This document shows, piece by piece, positions 39,520 through 50,072 of a DNA stretch of 64,000 bases. The notes beneath the pieces were generated by a model. That model was not told the DNA's origin and made no database searches. It worked only from the letters and a program-made list of their open reading frames with translations. This DNA comes from Bog-473 sp963791995. Lineage in GTDB: Bacteria; Actinomycetota; Acidimicrobiia; Acidimicrobiales; RAAP-2. The translations under genes and the position numbers were made by a program. The DNA lies in NCBI GenBank assembly GCA_963791995.1, contig CAWBUQ010000005.1:142696-206695 (forward strand). Direction: 5' to 3'. Position 1 is the first letter of the stretch, and every line of letters starts with the position of its first letter.

Positions 39520-39645
39520 GAAGTCGTTCCCTTCTTGTCGGCGTGTCCGGGGTGGTCTGCTGGCTGGGGTCGTCTCGGGTCGGCCTGCCAGAGTGCAAAA
39601 GAGTGTACTGAATTGGCACGGGCGTGCACCCGTAGCATCGCAGGG

Positions 39646-40267
39646 ATGACCGGTGAGAGCCCCATCGATTTCGTGCTCTTCGACCTCGGCGGCGTGCTGA
39701 TCGACCCCGGCGGCGTCGGCCCGATGCGCGAGCTGAGCGGCTTGGGCTGCGAGGAGGAGGTCTGGGCCCGCTGGCTGAGTTGTCGCTGGGTACGCAGCTT
39801 CGAGGCCGGCCAGTGCAGCCCCCAGGAGTTCGCCGTCCGGCCTGGTGGACGACTGGGAGCTCGACCTCGAACCGGCGGCGTTCTTGGAGCAGTTCGCCGG
39901 CTGGCCCGGGCTGCCCTATCCCGGCGCGCTGGATCTGGTGCAGGCGGTGCGGGCCGAGGTCGAGCTGCGGCTGTCTCTCCAACACCAACGCGCTGCAGTG
40001 GAACGCCAACTACGAGGACACCGCGGTCACCGACGCCTTCGCCTACCGCTTCCTCTCCTTCGAGCTCGGCCTCGTCAAGCCCGACCGGGAGATCTTCGAC
40101 TTGGTGGCGTCGGCGTTGCCCGTCGACCGCGGCACGGGTGTCGTTCCTCGACGACAACGCGGTCAACGTCGAGGCGTGCGGTGGCCGCCGGATTCGCGTC
40201 CGAACACGTCCGCGGCGTCGACGGCGCCCGGGCCGCTCTGGTGCGGGCGGGCGTGCTGGAGGGCTGA
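39646..40267 (+). CDS. HAD-IA family hydrolase, several frame breaks
   Basis: About 205 residues. Motif I is VLFDLGGVLIDPG, in which the second Asp is Gly as in the epoxide-hydrolase-like/YihX subgroup. Motif II is LSNTNALQW, motif III KPDREIFD and motif IV SFLDDNAVNVEA, so all four phosphatase motifs are present but spread over three frames by four +1 steps. Likely a small-molecule phosphatase or haloacid-dehalogenase-type enzyme. It starts 127 bp from the divergent LLM gene. Confidence 0.72.
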
Positions 40268-40290
40268 GGCCGGGCGCAATGGGTGTCGGG

Positions 40291-40304
40291 TGACCCGCGT
40301 GTGC
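40291..40304. promoter_or_regulatory. degenerate operator-like site TGACCCGCGTGTGC
   Basis: Two mismatches to the TGAC-N6-GTCA pattern in the right half, 4 bp before the ATG at 40309. Possibly a weakened member of the regulon; could be chance. Confidence 0.3.
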
Positions 40305-40308
40305 CAAC

Positions 40309-40737
40309 ATGCCCCGCATGGTTGCCAACGGGCCGAACATGCGTCTCCTGCCGCGCCTCAGCGACGACGTGGCCTTCTACTGGACATCGGGCGCAGACGG
40401 GGTGCTGCGCTTCTTGCGCTGCAACAATTGCGGCTTCTTCATCCATCCGCCGGGCCCGGTGTGCCCGCGCTGCCTGTCGCGTGACCTCGGGCCGCAGGCG
40501 GTCAGCGGGCTGGGCCACGTGGAGACCTTCACCGTCAACTACCAGCAGTGGATCCCCGGCAGTGACACCTACATCATCGCCTGGGTCTCCATCGACGAGC
40601 AGCCCGACGTGCGCCTGACGACGAACCTCGTCGACGTCGAACCCGAGGACGTGCACATCGGCATGCCCGTGCGGGTGGTCTTCGAGCACGTCGACGACGT
40701 CTGGCTCCCCCTCTTCACCCCGGCGGAGGCGTCGTGA
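40309..40737 (+). CDS. DUF35 OB-fold protein with rubredoxin-like zinc ribbon (acyl-CoA-associated)
   Basis: 142 residues. CNNCGFFIHPPGPVCPRC near residues 38-55 is the CxxC...CxxC zinc ribbon; the rest (GHVETFTVNYQQW, YIIAWVSID, GMPVRVVFEH) is the OB fold. DUF35 proteins partner thiolase-fold enzymes, for example ChsH2 domain with the Ltp2 aldolase in steroid side-chain degradation. Its stop overlaps the GTG of the thiolase-fold gene at 40734, supporting such a complex. ATGs at 40309, 40318 and 40339 are all possible starts. Intact frame. Confidence 0.85.
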   Translation: MPRMVANGPNMRLLPRLSDDVAFYWTSGADGVLRFLRCNNCGFFIHPPGPVCPRCLSRDLGPQAVSGLGHVETFTVNYQQWIPGSDTYIIAWVSIDEQPDVRLTTNLVDVEPEDVHIGMPVRVVFEHVDDVWLPLFTPAEAS

Positions 40738-41975
40738 GCCCGCTCCGACCGGGCGAGGAGCCGCTGGAGCGCCGAGCCGATGATCTCGGGCATCGGCCAG
40801 TCCGACGTCGGGCGGCGGCTGGGGCGCGGTGAGCTCGACCTCACGGTGGAGGCGGCCGAGATGGCCATCGCCGACGCCGGCCTCACCCGCGACGACATCG
40901 ACGGGCTCTCGACGTATCCAGGGATGGGAGCCGGCACCGCCGGCTTCGGCGGCCCGCCGTCGCCCGAGGTGCAAGACGCCATGGGGCTGTCGCTCAACTG
41001 GCACGACGGCGGCGGCGAGGGCGCCGGCCAGATGCGCGCCGTGCACGCGGCGGCGCTGGCCGTGGCGGCCGGGCTGGCCCGCCACGTCCTCGTGTACCGG
41101 ACGGTCACCGAAGGCTCGGCCCAGGGCACGGGTGGGCGTGCGGGCATCGGCGTCGGTGGCGGAGGCGGCGGCGGGACGCCCCGCTTCGGGAGCTTCATGC
41201 AGTGGTCGCTCCCCTTCGGCGCCGCGTCGGCAGCCAACTGGCTGGCCATGGTCGCCCAGCGCCGCATCCACGAGTTCGGGTTGACCCGCGAGCAGCTCGG
41301 CGCCATCCCGATCAGCAACCGGGCCAACGCGGCGCTGAACCCCAAGGCGATCTACACCGACCCGATGTCGATGGAGGACTATCTGGCGGCGCGCATGATC
41401 ACCACGCCGCTGTGCCTCTACGACTGCGATGCGCCGTGCGACGGTTCGACGGTCGTCATCGTCTCGCACCGTGACTTCGCCGGCGACCTCGACCATCCCG
41501 CAGTCGGATCAACGCCATCGGCACCGCGCTCCGGGGGCGTCCGAGCTGGGACCAGTTCGACGACATGACCTCCATGGCTGCCCGCGATGCAGCCGCCTCC
41601 ATGTGGGAGCGCACCGAGCTCAAGCCCACCGACGTCGACACCGCACAGCTCTACGACGGCTTCTCCATCCTCACGGTGGTCTGGCTCGAGGCGTTGGGAT
41701 TCTGCGGACGGGGCGAGAGCGGGCCTTTCATTGAGGGCGGGGCCAACATCGCCCGCGACGGGCTCCTGCCGTTGAACACCAACGGTGGGCAACTCTCGGG
41801 AGGACGACTGCACGGGTTCAGCCTCATCCACGAGGCCTGCGTCCAGCTGCGCGGCGACGGTGGTGAGCGCCAGATCGTGCGGCCCGGTGGCCGCGCACCC
41901 GAGGTGGCGGCGGTCGCCAACGGGGGCGGGCCGATCGCCGGCACCATGCTGCTCACCCGGGGCGCCAGCTCGTAG
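40734..41975 (+). CDS. SCP-x/Ltp-type thiolase-fold protein, probably aldolase or lyase rather than thiolase, frame broken
   Basis: About 413 residues: ISGIGQSDVGRRLGRGELDL, AIADAGLTRDDIDGLSTYPG, HDGGGEGAGQMRAVHAAALA, NWLAMVAQRRIHEFGLTREQ and DVDTAQLYDGFSILTVVWLE. Where thiolases have the nucleophilic Cys (C[AS]SG), this has GGEGAG, and the C-terminal catalytic Cys-Gly motif is replaced by ANGGGPIAG. Loss of both fits the Ltp2-like retro-aldolases that work with a DUF35 partner, here the adjacent gene. Frame steps near 40780 (+1) and 41505 (one base lost). Confidence 0.75.
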
Positions 41976-42038
41976 GGCTCGGCAGGGCTCGTCGGGCTCG
42001 GCGGCTCGGCGGGGTCGTCGGGGTCGTCGTGTGGCGGG

Positions 42039-43710
42039 CTAGTCGGGCTTCGTCCCGGCCAGGTGGTGGGCGGCGCGTGACGCCAGGGCCACCAGTGTCA
42101 GCGTCGGGCCGTAGCCACTGGCGGTCACGAACACCGACGAGTCGGCGATCACCACGTTGTCGAGCGTGTGCACCCTCCCCCACCGGTCCACGACCGAGGT
42201 CTCGGGGTCGTCGCCCATGCGCGTCGTGCCGATGACGTGGCGGCTCTCGGGGACGGGCGTGGCACCGATGCCGTGGTACGAGACCCCCGGCGACGACGTG
42301 TGGAGCACCCACTCGGCGCCCATCTCCTCGAGGACCGACTGGAGGATCTTGCCGTGGTACTTCGACGCCGCCATCTCGTGGCGGCCCGGGTTGTAGGTGA
42401 CCCGCGCCACGGGATAGCCGCGGGCGTCGCGGACCGACGGACTCAAGTCGACCGTGTTGGTCGCGTAGGCCAGGTCCTCTCCCTGCATGATGAAGGCCCA
42501 CATCCGCTCGCGCAGGTTCGAGTCGCGCATGACCTGCGCGTGCATCCGGCCCCACGGCGAGTGGCGGGCCTCCATGATCGGCAGGCCGCCACCACTGTGC
42601 TCGACCAGCCCACCGCGGAACCACGGCAGCCCGGCGTCGGCGGCCGCCTGGCGCGATCGGTCGTCCTGCACCATGGCGTCGTCGTGCACGTGGGTGACGG
42701 CACGACCCTTGTGGGGGTGCAGGCGCATGTCGGGGAAGTGCCCGACGACGATCGTCTGGAAATGCACCATGAGGTGCCGACCGATGTAGGGGTGCTCGAT
42801 GCCAGAGAGCAGCAAGATCCGCGGCGTCTCGATCGCCCCGCCCGCCACGATCACGAGCTTGGCGTCCCTGGTGTGCAGGACACCGTCCGCGTCCATGTAC
42901 TCGACACCGGTCGCCCGCCGGCCGTCGGTGATGATCCGGCTGACGTATGTCTCCGCCATCAGCTCGGCCCGTCCGGTGGCCATGGCCTTGGTCAACAGCG
43001 CGACGGGGTCGCCCTTGGCGTGGATGGGGCAGCCGAAGAAGGCGCAGAAGCCGCAGTTGTTGCAGGCGGGCCGGCCGTCGTAGGCGATGCTGTTGGCCGC
43101 CGTGGGCGCCTCGTAGGGGTGCAGGCCGACCTTCTCCGCCGCCGCCGACGACAGCACCGCGCCGTACATGGGCGCGCCCGGGGGCATCGGATAGGGCCCC
43201 GAGCGCCACGCCGCGAACGGGTTCGCCCCTTCGCGACCGGCGACGCCGATCGCGCGCTCGACCTCGGCGTAGTACGGCTCCAACTCGTCGTACTCGAGCG
43301 GCCAGTCGTCGACCGCCGCGCCTTCCTGCGGCCCAAGCGTCGAGAGCAGGCGGAAGTCCTCCTCGCGAAAGCGCGGCACCTTGCCGTCGGCGTGCGTCCC
43401 CCCGCCCCCGACGGTGGTCGGGATGGAGTTGACCTCACCGACAAGGCGTGTGCTCGCCCTCCTCGGCCGTGCGGCGGAACGCCCTCGGCTCGATCAGCGG
43501 GTCGGGCCCGAGGAAGTACCTCGAGATGAACTTGATCTCGTCGTTCGAGTAGTCCCCGGCCGGCTTGGTGGGGTCGTCGGGGTCGAGCAAGTGGTTACGA
43601 CCCTTCTCCATGATCACCACCGACCAGCCGGCTCGGGTGAGCACCTCGGCAGCCGTGGCGCCGCCGGGACCGGACCCGATGATGATGGCGTCGGCGGTCA
43701 TGTCGCTCAC
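42039..43710 (-). CDS. GMC family oxidoreductase (FAD-dependent), frame broken
   Basis: About 556 residues. ADAIIIGSGPGGATAAEVLT at the N terminus binds FAD. After a +1 step near 43440 the rest follows, including CNNCGFCAFFGCPIHAKGD (a cysteine cluster found in gluconate-2-dehydrogenase-like GMC enzymes), LVIVAGGAIETPRILLLSG and the C-terminal substrate/FAD part with VIADSSVFVTASGYGPT. Oxidises an alcohol. It overlaps by ATGA the subunit-3-like gene upstream, so the two should form one membrane-linked dehydrogenase. Confidence 0.88.
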
Positions 43711-44270
43711 GGTTGCGAAACCTCGGCGTCGCTGTAGCCACGGGGCTGCACGTCGCCCTCGTAGTCGATGTAGGACCAGCCGATACCGTCCCGGTTGCCG
43801 CCGTACTCGGGCGGCCCGTACATGCCTTCGCAGCAGTGCTCCCAGAGCAGCTCGCCGAATTCCTCATTCGCCCTGATCCGGCGGCGCTGCTCCTTCCCCT
43901 CGACCTCGGTGAAGTCGTCACCCAGCGTCGCGAGCCCCTCCCGGTAGCGCTGCTGGAGCCCGACGACCGGCCCGTTGAACTCCCGCTCGGCGATCCCCTG
44001 GGATCCCTCGATGCGCATGCGCCAGGCCAGCTCGTCCAACCGTGACAACCGATGGAACGTGGCGAACCCCGCCGTCCCGCCGTGGCGGCCCGAGGACGGG
44101 CCACCGGCCCAGATCCGAGGCGGATCGAAGCTGAAGGCGCCGAGGAACCCGTCGATGTAGTCGGCGACCCCGGCCTCTTCGGCGCCAGGAGTGTCCTGGT
44201 CGGAGGGCAGCATCTGCGCGCAGGCCGCCCTGAGGGTCGCGTACTCCTTCTCCGTGAGCCAGATGGGCAT
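43707..44270 (-). CDS. gluconate 2-dehydrogenase subunit 3 family protein
   Basis: 187 residues, intact. The N-terminal LTEKEYATLRAACAQMLPSD followed by GAEEAGVADYIDGFLG matches the subunit-3 family, a small partner needed for assembly or export of GMC dehydrogenases. No Tat motif or obvious signal peptide is present at the N terminus here. It is coupled to the GMC gene by ATGA. The palindrome 35 bp upstream should control the pair. Confidence 0.8.
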   Translation of the reverse strand: MPIWLTEKEYATLRAACAQMLPSDQDTPGAEEAGVADYIDGFLGAFSFDPPRIWAGGPSSGRHGGTAGFATFHRLSRLDELAWRMRIEGSQGIAEREFNGPVVGLQQRYREGLATLGDDFTEVEGKEQRRRIRANEEFGELLWEHCCEGMYGPPEYGGNRDGIGWSYIDYEGDVQPRGYSDAEVSQP

Positions 44271-44304
44271 CGGGACAACGTAGTCCCGCCGGCACCCCGT
44301 TTGC

Positions 44305-44318
44305 TGACGCTGTCGTCA
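44305..44318. promoter_or_regulatory. operator-like palindrome TGACGCTGTCGTCA
   Basis: TGAC-N6-GTCA with 5-bp arms TGACG/CGTCA, 35 bp upstream of the subunit-3/GMC operon start. Confidence 0.65.
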
Positions 44319-44359
44319 GGTTTCTCGTTGTCCAGCGGCAGCGGCCAGACGGCGATGCC

Positions 44360-45586
44360 TCAGGCCCGGTGGGGCGGTTCCGGCTCGCCCTCGTCGTCGT
44401 ACTCCTCGTACTCCTCGTACTTGCTCTCGTCGGTGGGTTCAGATCCCGGGCCCGTCGGTGCGCCGGCACCGGCACCGGGCCGATCGAAGGGCACCGCTCC
44501 CCTGGCGTGCTCGTCCGTGGCGGCGGCGCCGTCGAAGTCGGGGATCGCACCGACATGGTGCGCGAACCACAGCAGTGCCCGCTCGCCCTCGTCGAGCACC
44601 TCGCAGACGAGGTTCCCCGTCTCGCTGGCGCCCACGTCGACCAGGCGGCACCAGTTGGTGATGACCCGGAAGCAGGGCCCTCGGTAGTGGCGCCCCGCCA
44701 CCCTGACGGGCACCGCGGGCATGCGCAGGAACCAGGTCACGAGACCACCGGCGATCTCGGGGAACGACGGCCGGTGACGCTCGACGTCGTCGTAGTCCCC
44801 CGTCACCACGTCCGCGATGTTCTCGAGCGCCTCGGACTCGGGCTCGAAGTACCTCGAGTGCGCCGACACCTGCGGATGGCCCTCGGCGTTGGTGCTCATG
44901 CGCGTGCCGCCGAACGTCGGCGAGCTCGGCGCGGCACCGAAGACGCCGAGCTCGGCGATGGCGTCCCCGGGTGCCTGCTCGGAGAAGAAATGCGATTGCT
45001 CGACATGGAGGTCGCGGAGCTCATCGACAGTCATGCCCGGGCTCCCCGCGACCACGACATCGGTGACCAGGAGTCCGCAGTCGGCCAGGGCTGCCCCGGT
45101 CACGATCGACCCGAAGCTGTGGGCCACGATCGTCAACGTCTGCTCGGGTTCGAGGTCGAGGGACGCCACGAAGGCGGTCAGGTCACTGGCCGCGGTGACC
45201 AGGTCTTCGTTGCATTCGATCGACCCGGCAGCCGCCGCCAGGATGTCGACGGGGTTGTCATAGCCCTTCCAGAGGACGACGGCCGTGAAGGGCGACGCCT
45301 CGAACAAGTTCAACGCGTCTGGGATCCAGTCGTCGCACAGGTTGGAGCCGTCACCCACCCCGGGGACGATCACGGCCACGTGTTGCGCCGTCTCGATGTC
45401 GCCGAAGAGCACCGCGTAGTGCTGCAGCTGGGGTCGGTAGACGAGGATGTCAGCACCACAGGAGATGAGCGTCTCCAAGACCCTGACGCGATCGGCGTCG
45501 TTCTCGGCACTCGCCGCGGCGAGGTCCATTTTGACCGCGGCAAGGTTGCTCGCGGCCCGGCGGGCCAACAGCTCCTTTCCGCGCAT
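44360..45586 (-). CDS. alpha/beta hydrolase, DUF1023-like
   Basis: 408 residues, intact, no signal peptide. VAVIVPGVGDGSNLCDDWIP near residue 70, then LTIVAHSFGSIVTGAALADC near 155, where AHSFG is the nucleophile elbow, and VVVAGSPGMTVDE. This is the arrangement of actinobacterial DUF1023 hydrolases. The C-terminal tail is acidic and low in complexity (KYEEYEEYDDEGEPEPP). It is divergent from the DMT transporter with a 57-bp gap lacking the operator palindrome. Substrate unknown. Confidence 0.75.
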   Translation of the reverse strand: MRGKELLARRAASNLAAVKMDLAAASAENDADRVRVLETLISCGADILVYRPQLQHYAVLFGDIETAQHVAVIVPGVGDGSNLCDDWIPDALNLFEASPFTAVVLWKGYDNPVDILAAAAGSIECNEDLVTAASDLTAFVASLDLEPEQTLTIVAHSFGSIVTGAALADCGLLVTDVVVAGSPGMTVDELRDLHVEQSHFFSEQAPGDAIAELGVFGAAPSSPTFGGTRMSTNAEGHPQVSAHSRYFEPESEALENIADVVTGDYDDVERHRPSFPEIAGGLVTWFLRMPAVPVRVAGRHYRGPCFRVITNWCRLVDVGASETGNLVCEVLDEGERALLWFAHHVGAIPDFDGAAATDEHARGAVPFDRPGAGAGAPTGPGSEPTDESKYEEYEEYDDEGEPEPPHRA

Positions 45587-45643
45587 GCGCCAATTTACGC
45601 TGCAACCACCGCGAATCGGTGATGCCTCGGTAACCTGGCCCCC

Positions 45644-46519
45644 ATGGGTGAGGTCCTGGCCGTCCTCGCTGCGTTCATGTTCGCGTTCGGAACGGTGCTC
45701 CAGCAGAAGGGCACGCTCTCCACCGCGGCCGCTGAGGGTGACCCGCGGTTCTTGCTCCAGATCCTGCACCGTCCCGTCTGGCTGGCCGGCGCTCTCTGCC
45801 AATCCGCGGGCTGGGTGGTCCAGGCGATGGCGCTCGACCGGGGTTCGCTGGTCATCGTGCAGTCGCTCACCGCGCTGAGCCTGGTCGTCGCGTTGCCTCT
45901 CGGTGCGCTCCTCACCAACCAGCACATCGGCCGCCGAGAGGTGACCGGCGCGTGCCTGACACTCGTCGGCATCGTCTTCTTCGTCTCCGCCGGCCAGCCG
46001 CAGGGCGGCACGCCACACCCCGGCGCAGCAGCGTGGTGGACTGCCTGCCTCGTCACCGGTGTGCTGATCGTGGTCCTCGTCGGCGTGGGTGCCCGCTTCA
46101 CCGGCGCCGCCAAGGCACTGACCTACGGTGCCGCGGCGGGCCTCGGCTACGGACTGCAGGCCGCGGTGACCAAGACCTTCGTGACCGAGGTCGGGAGCGG
46201 CCTGCTGGCCTTGCTCAGCAGCTGGTCCATCTACGTGCTGATCCTGTCGGCGGTGATCGGCTTCGCCCTCCAACAATCGGCGCTCAAGACCGGCGTCCTC
46301 GCCCCTGCCATGGCATCGAGCAACTCGGTGACTCTGTTCTCCAGCGTGATCCTCGGCATCAGCGTCTACGGAGAGACGCTCGCCAAGAGCGGGACCGCGC
46401 ACACGGGGTCGACCGTCGTGGGTCTGATCGTGGCGATCGTCGGCATCGCGCTTCTCGCCGGCGCCGAGTCACCGCAGCAGGCGTCTGCCGAGACAGCCGG
46501 CCCCTCTCCGGCCACATAG
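45644..46519 (+). CDS. DMT superfamily (EamA-like) transporter
   Basis: 291 residues with nine to ten hydrophobic helices and an intact frame. VLAVLAAFMFAFGTVLQQKG starts TM1, QSLTALSLVVALPLGALLTN and GACLTLVGIVFFVSAG follow, and the second half repeats the layout, ending VVGLIVAIVGIALLAGAE. Related to the EamA/NIPA-like drug-metabolite transporters of actinobacteria. Inner membrane; cargo unknown. Converges on the acyl-CoA dehydrogenase gene. Confidence 0.82.
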   Translation: MGEVLAVLAAFMFAFGTVLQQKGTLSTAAAEGDPRFLLQILHRPVWLAGALCQSAGWVVQAMALDRGSLVIVQSLTALSLVVALPLGALLTNQHIGRREVTGACLTLVGIVFFVSAGQPQGGTPHPGAAAWWTACLVTGVLIVVLVGVGARFTGAAKALTYGAAAGLGYGLQAAVTKTFVTEVGSGLLALLSSWSIYVLILSAVIGFALQQSALKTGVLAPAMASSNSVTLFSSVILGISVYGETLAKSGTAHTGSTVVGLIVAIVGIALLAGAESPQQASAETAGPSPAT

Positions 46520-46580
46520 GACGATCGCCGAACGACGGCACGGCGGGCCATGGCGTGGCCCACGCCCTCGCGGCCCGAGG

Positions 46581-47724
46581 TCAGCGCGGCAGCCCGAGGA
46601 TCCTGCCGGCGATGATGTCGCGCTGCACCTGCGACGTCCCGCCGGCGATGCCGGCGGCCTTGCTCCACAGCCACTGTCGGGCCCACGGCCCCGCCTGGGC
46701 GGATGTTGGATCACGACCGGTGACCTGGAGGGCAGCGTCGGCCATACCTTGCGTCATCGCCGTCCAGGTCAGCTTGACCCAACTGGACTCGGGTCCGGGC
46801 TCCTCGCCGCGGCCGAGGCGGGTGAGCGTGCGGAGATTGTGCAGGCGGAGCACGTTCAGGTCGATGTAGGAGTGCGCCAGCGCGTCGGCCACCACGGGGT
46901 CCTCGAGCGCACCGTTGGCCCGGGCCTCGTCGTAGAGCCGGGCCAGGTACATCTCGTGCACGACCTGCTCCTTGAACGGGAAGTTGGTGCCGCGCTCATG
47001 GGCCAACGTGGAACCGGCAACGCTCCAGCCCTGACCCTCCACGCCGATGACGTGCTCGGACGGGACGAAGACATCGGTCAGGAAGACCTCGTTGAACTCC
47101 GTGTCGCCCGTCATCTGCACCAGCGGCCGCACGTCGACGCCCGGGTCGGCCATGTCGACGATGAGGGCGGTGATGCCCTGCTGGGGCCGGGCCGCCTCGG
47201 GGTCGGTGCGGGCAAGGCACAGGCCCCACGTGGCGAACTGCGCGTACGACGTCCAGACCTTGCGACCCGTCACGAGGTAGCCACCCTCGACCGGTGTGCC
47301 CTTCGTCGCCAGGGAAGCCAGGTCGCTCCCGGCGTCGGGCTCACTGAACAGCTGGCACCAGATCTCCTCGGCCGAGAGGATCGGCGGCATGTAGCGGAGC
47401 CGCTGGTCCTCGCTGCCGTGCGCCAGCAGCGTGGGGCCAACCAGGTTGATCCCCACACGGTTGACCGGCTGCGGCGCTTGCGAGCGGGCGTACTCGCTCT
47501 GGTAGAGCGCGACCTGGACGGGCGTGGCACTGCGCCCTCCATACGCGCTGGGCCAGTGGACACCCACCCATCGATCCGCCGCCAGGCTCGGCCTGCCATC
47601 GACGGCCCCAGGCCACCTCGTCGGCCAGGTCGACGAAGGCCGGCGGCTCGTGGGGATGCTCGTCCAACCAGTCGCGGAACGAGGCGGCGAACGCCTCGTC
47701 CTCCTTCTTCAGCGCGAGATCCAC
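46581..47724 (-). CDS. acyl-CoA dehydrogenase, frame broken near the N terminus
   Basis: About 380 residues. LQMTGDT-type core with LFSEPDAGSDLASLATKG (FAD/acyl-CoA site), VTGRKVWTSYAQFATWGLCL and the C-terminal AGGTSQVQRDIIAGRILGLP. The first 50 residues (MDLALKKEDEAFAASFRDWL) are one frame back; +1 step near 47570. Very similar in layout to the enzyme at 51.3 kb, so probably paralogues or subunits. The operator palindrome lies 21 bp upstream, shared with the divergent ligase. Confidence 0.87.
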
Positions 47725-47744
47725 GCCGGCCCCGGTTGCGACCC

Positions 47745-47758
47745 TGACATCGGCGTCA
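47745..47758. promoter_or_regulatory. operator-like palindrome TGACATCGGCGTCA
   Basis: TGAC-N6-GTCA in the 65-bp divergent promoter between an acyl-CoA dehydrogenase and an acyl-CoA ligase, 21 and 31 bp from the two starts. Confidence 0.7.
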
Positions 47759-47789
47759 CGCTAGTGGGCGGCCGATAGGGTGCCCAGCC

Positions 47790-49307
47790 GTGACGACCCG
47801 CCTCCGCCCGACCTGGGTGCCGCGCCTGGCCCGGAACTACCGCCGGCCGGGCGGTCCTTGGGACGTCCCGGTGCTCGATTCGTTGATCACGGCCAACGGC
47901 GGGGAGATCGTCGACGGCGACACCCGGTTGGCGGCGCCGCGAGGTGGAGACACTCGTCGCCACCATCGCCGGCGGCCTACGCGCCAGAGGTGTGCGACGC
48001 GGTGAGGCGGTGGCGTGGCAGCTGCCCAACAGCCTCGCCGCGGCGGTCCTCACCCGCGCCTGCTGGCGCATCGGCGCGGTGGCCGCTCCGGTGCTCCACT
48101 CGTTCGGCCCCGCCGAGGTGGAGGGGGCGCTGGCCCAGGTCGACCCCGCGCTCGTCGTCGCGTTGCCGGCCCCCGCCATCTCCGGCCCCGCCGCACTGGC
48201 CGAGGCCCTGGGGGCGCGCCGGTCAGACCAGAGGGCGGGGCAACCCAACCGGGCGACGTGGCTCTCGTCTTGTTCACCTCCGGGTCCACGGGCATCCCCA
48301 AGGCGGTGCTGCACACGCACCGTGGTTTGAGCTGGAAGGCATCACTCATGGCGACCGTGCACGGCTTGGGCTCCGCCGACGCCGTGCTCGTGCCCGCGCC
48401 CATGGCCCACATCTCGGGCCTGTTGAACGGAGTCCTCGTGCCCGGTGCAGCCGGGCTGCGTTCGGTGCTCGTGCGCCGCTTCGACCCCGACCAGGCGCTG
48501 GCACTGGTGACCCGCGAACGGATCTCGTTCATGGCCGGGCCGCCGACCTTCTTCATCGCCATGGCGCGCGCCATGGCCGAGGGGGCGAGCACCGACGTCT
48601 CGTCGGTACGGCTGGTCTCGAGCGGCGGTGCCTCGGTCACGCCGGCCTTCATCGAGGACACGTCCCGGGTCTTCGACTGCCGCGTCAAGCGCACCTACGG
48701 GTCGACCGAAGCACCGACGGTGACCACGAGCACCAACGACGACCCCTTCGACATGGCGCGCGACACCGACGGGCGCGCGGTCGGAGCGGTCGAACTCCGC
48801 GTCTCGGACCCCGACACGGGCGCGCGCCTCCCCACGGGGAGCCCGGGCGAGCTGTGGGTCAGGGGCCCCGAGATGTTCGCCGGGTATGCCGAGAAGACCC
48901 AGACGGCCGCCGTCATCGCCCGCGGCGGGTGGTTCCGCACGGGGGATCTGGCGACGCTCGACGCGGACGGGTGGGTGCGCATCGTCGGGCGGCTCAAAGA
49001 CGTCATCATCCGTGGCGGCGAGAACATCTCGGCCTCCGAGGTGGAGGCGGCACTCGAAGCGCATCCCGACGTCCGTCACGCAGTCGCCGTCGGCTATCCC
49101 GACCCCCTCATGGGCGAGCGGGTCGCCGCGTTCGTCGAGACCGCCGGCCCCTTCGACCTCGACGAATGCCGCCGCTGGTTCACCAGCCGCGGCATCGCCG
49201 TCTTCAAGACCCCCGAGAAGGTGGTCCGCCTCGATCAGCTGCCGCAGCTCGGGTCGGGCAAGGCCGACCGGGCCGAATTGCGACGACGCGCGTCCGCCGA
49301 CGTCTGA
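47790..49307 (+). CDS. AMP-dependent acyl-CoA synthetase/ligase, two frame breaks
   Basis: About 505 residues. It activates an acid to its acyl-CoA via an acyl-AMP. The P-loop LFTSGSTGIPKAVLHTHRG, the A5-type motif KRTYGSTEAP, WFRTGDLATLDADGWVRIVG and KDVIIRGGENISASEVEAAL are all seen, with the catalytic Lys in LGSGKADRAELRRR. The N-terminal part (VTTRLRPTWVPRLARNYRRP, then ETLVATIAGGLRARGVRRGE) is in two other frames, with steps near 47945 and 48225. Probably supplies the CoA ester on which the neighbouring dehydrogenases act. Confidence 0.88.
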
Positions 49308-49405
49308 CGACGTCTGAGGCTCCGCTCGCAGCGCCCTCACCGGCGCGCCGCTCAACGGGGGTGAGATCCCCCGTCGGCGGGAGATCGCCGCAGTAGGTTT
49401 GGCGC

Positions 49406-50060
49406 GTGCCTCGCCGCAACCTCGTTCCCCTGGTGCTGCTTGCCGTCCTCGGTGCTGGGGGCGCTCGCCTTCGCGTTCCTGGGTGCTTCCTCGGCGCCGA
49501 GCGGCGCCACCCTCGCAGTCCAGAACGCGTCGAGCCAGACGTTCGGCACGCCGACCGGTTCGACCACGTTCAAGATGGACCTGGTCGCGTCGGTGTCGGC
49601 CGGGTCGGGCAGCGGGACGGTCAGTCAGGTGCGCCAGATCCGTTACGCCCCACCGCACCACATGGCGGTGTACCAGGTGACGTCGACGGTCAAATTCATC
49701 GGATTCCTCAACCCCGCCGCCATCACCTGCGCGCTGAGCTCCTACACCTCCATCGTGGGCGGCTCGACGCCGTGGACGCCCAACGGCAGCGTCTTTTCGC
49801 GCACGGAGAGTCTGGCCGACTACTCCGCGCGAGTGCCCGACGTCGGTTCGACGACCTGTGAGCCGCACCCGAGCACCGTCCACGGCACGGTGCGCGAGCG
49901 TGCGAGCGTCAGAGCGGGCTACCTCGTCGGAGTCCGGCTCACCATCGACGTCCCTCCCCAGAAGCTCAGCACCGGCACCCCTGCCGCCTACGGCACCGAG
50001 GGGGAGGCACTGGTGATGATCGAGATCAACGGTCTCCCGACCCGGACCCTTGGGTCCTGA
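49406..50060 (+). CDS. secreted hypothetical protein, frame broken in the signal peptide
   Basis: GTG 49406 gives VPRRNLVPLVLLAVLG and, after a +1 step near 49455, LGALAFAFLGASSAPSGATL, together a good signal peptide. The mature domain of about 180 residues has alternating strands (FKMDLVASVSAGSGSGTVSQ, HMAVYQVTSTVKFIG) and two cysteines (ITCALSS and TTCEPH) that could form a disulfide. I do not recognise the family. Tail to tail with the acyl-CoA dehydrogenase at 50073. Confidence 0.5.
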
Positions 50061-50072
50061 CAGCTCTCGGCA

